From positions 1 through 6,450 of the forward strand of contig JASLAV010000430.1 in assembly GCA_030146905.1 (NCBI GenBank): DNA of 6,450 nucleotides. Direction: 5' to 3'. Under the pieces are notes generated by a model. It was not told the DNA's origin and did not search any database. It worked only from the letters and a program-made list of their open reading frames with translations. Source of the stretch: Lentzea sp. GTDB lineage: Bacteria; Actinomycetota; Actinomycetes; Mycobacteriales; Pseudonocardiaceae. Below, in pieces: positions 5,683 to 6,450 of this stretch. Made by a program: the position numbers and the translations under genes. The stretch's first letter is position 1. Each line of letters opens with the position of its first letter.

Positions 5683-6450
5683 ATGTCGCTCGCCGATGAC
5701 ATGTTCCAGGCAATGATGGACTACTCGCCGTTGCAGGCCACGATGCTGGGCGTGCCGGGCTGGGAGGAGGGGCTCGGAGACCTGAGCGTCGAGGGCCAGC
5801 GGGCGAGCAGGGACCGCATCGCGGAGATCCTGGGGAGGGCCGAGACGGACGAGTCGGAGGACCCCGTCACGCTCGCGGTGATCAAGCAGCAGGGCAGGGC
5901 CATCGTCGACCGCATCGACGCCAGGCTGGTCGAGCACACCGTCGGCACCATGAGCGCGCCGGTGAACAGCCTGCTCATGATCTCCTCGAAGCTGGACGTG
6001 TCCCGGCGCCTCCACCAGTTCCCGCAGTACATCGCACAGGCTGGCGAGAGGGTGCGCGACTCCGGCCGCCGGCCGCTGCGCCGTCACCTCCGGACAGGCG
6101 TGCAGCGCATGGACGGCTTCCTGGCCCTGCCGGCGCAGGAGTGGGAAGGCGCGCACTCGGACGCGATCCGTGTCGCCATCGCCGGGTTCCGCGACGTGCT
6201 GGCGTCGATCGAGGACGGCCGCGACGACGACAAGGCGGGGCTCTGCTGGCTGCCGGAGGGCGAGCAGAACTACGCGAACCTCGTCCGCGACTACACGACG
6301 ACGTCCCGCACTCCCGACGAGCTGCACCGGCTGGGGCTCGACATCATCGCGTCGCTGCGCGACGAGTACGCGGAGATCGGCTCGCGGCTTTGGGGCACGA
6401 AGGACGTGCCGGAGATCTTCCACCGGTTGCGCACGGAGCTGTTGTGGGAC
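5683..6450 (+). CDS. DUF885 family protein, putative metallohydrolase (copy 2, 3' end outside the window)
   Basis: The second, tandem copy; 256 residues are visible and the frame is open to the right edge. The ATG at 5683 follows the TGA of copy 1 with no gap, and GGAAGGG (5671-5677) lies 5 nt upstream, so translational coupling is likely. It aligns with copy 1 throughout: in the 71 residues starting AGLCWLPEGE I count 57 identities (about 80%), with lower similarity in the first 170. Differences from copy 1 include small indels near residues 55-85 and the substitutions expected of a diverged paralogue, not decay. The HEAVPGHH and EGWG motifs would fall past the window edge, so I cannot tell whether this copy keeps the metal site. 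It is probably co-transcribed with the nitronate monooxygenase and copy 1. Confidence 0.88.
   Translation, partial: MSLADDMFQAMMDYSPLQATMLGVPGWEEGLGDLSVEGQRASRDRIAEILGRAETDESEDPVTLAVIKQQGRAIVDRIDARLVEHTVGTMSAPVNSLLMISSKLDVSRRLHQFPQYIAQAGERVRDSGRRPLRRHLRTGVQRMDGFLALPAQEWEGAHSDAIRVAIAGFRDVLASIEDGRDDDKAGLCWLPEGEQNYANLVRDYTTTSRTPDELHRLGLDIIASLRDEYAEIGSRLWGTKDVPEIFHRLRTELLWD

Noticed and set aside
4114..6423. Very long minus-strand open frame (769 codons) antisense to the DUF885 genes
   Set aside because: It lies opposite two clearly recognisable, homologous plus-strand genes. Its product is Arg/Val/Leu/His-rich low-complexity sequence without motifs, as expected of a GC-rich shadow frame. It repeats internally only because the genes opposite are paralogues.

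Overview
The window is GC-rich, codon-biased DNA with very little intergenic space, typical of an actinomycete. The GH18 chitinase with a DasR-type operator, the two apparent leaderless starts behind a TANNNT box, and the overall protein style suggest a Streptomyces relative, perhaps in the Pseudonocardiales (Lentzea/Saccharothrix/Amycolatopsis-like). That genus-level guess is inference only. I see no RNA genes, transposons, CRISPR arrays or phage genes, and no gene-free stretch longer than 300 bases.

Layout, left to right: (1) An almost complete class I SAM-dependent methyltransferase (+) runs in from the left edge and ends at 610. A near-perfect hairpin (620-650) separates it from a convergent 75-residue helical protein of unknown function (-, 664-891). 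(2) A stand-alone HD-domain phosphohydrolase of the RelA/SpoT/MESH1 type (-, about 965-1396) lies upstream of that small gene. (3) Divergent from the HD gene, and sharing a promoter region of about 100 bp with it, is a secreted chitinase (+, 1495-2961). It has a signal peptide, a CBM-like beta-sandwich, a Thr-rich linker and a GH18 catalytic domain. The shared region holds a 14/16 match to the DasR operator (dre). A perfect 17-bp inverted repeat (2974-3010) ends this unit. (4) A probable operon (+) follows: an FMN-dependent nitronate monooxygenase-type enzyme that looks leaderless (3102-4148), then two tandem paralogues of the DUF885 putative metallohydrolase family (4159-5682 and 5683 to beyond the right edge), with gaps of 10 and 0 nt.

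The chitinase unit fits a known regulatory logic: DasR senses glucosamine-6-phosphate and represses chitin-use genes. The less expected point is that the same operator lies next to the promoter of a possible alarmone hydrolase. The nitronate monooxygenase/DUF885/DUF885 operon has no obvious pathway. I did not find a convincing wholly new multi-gene system here; the tandem DUF885 pair and the shared DasR-type control region are the parts most worth following up.
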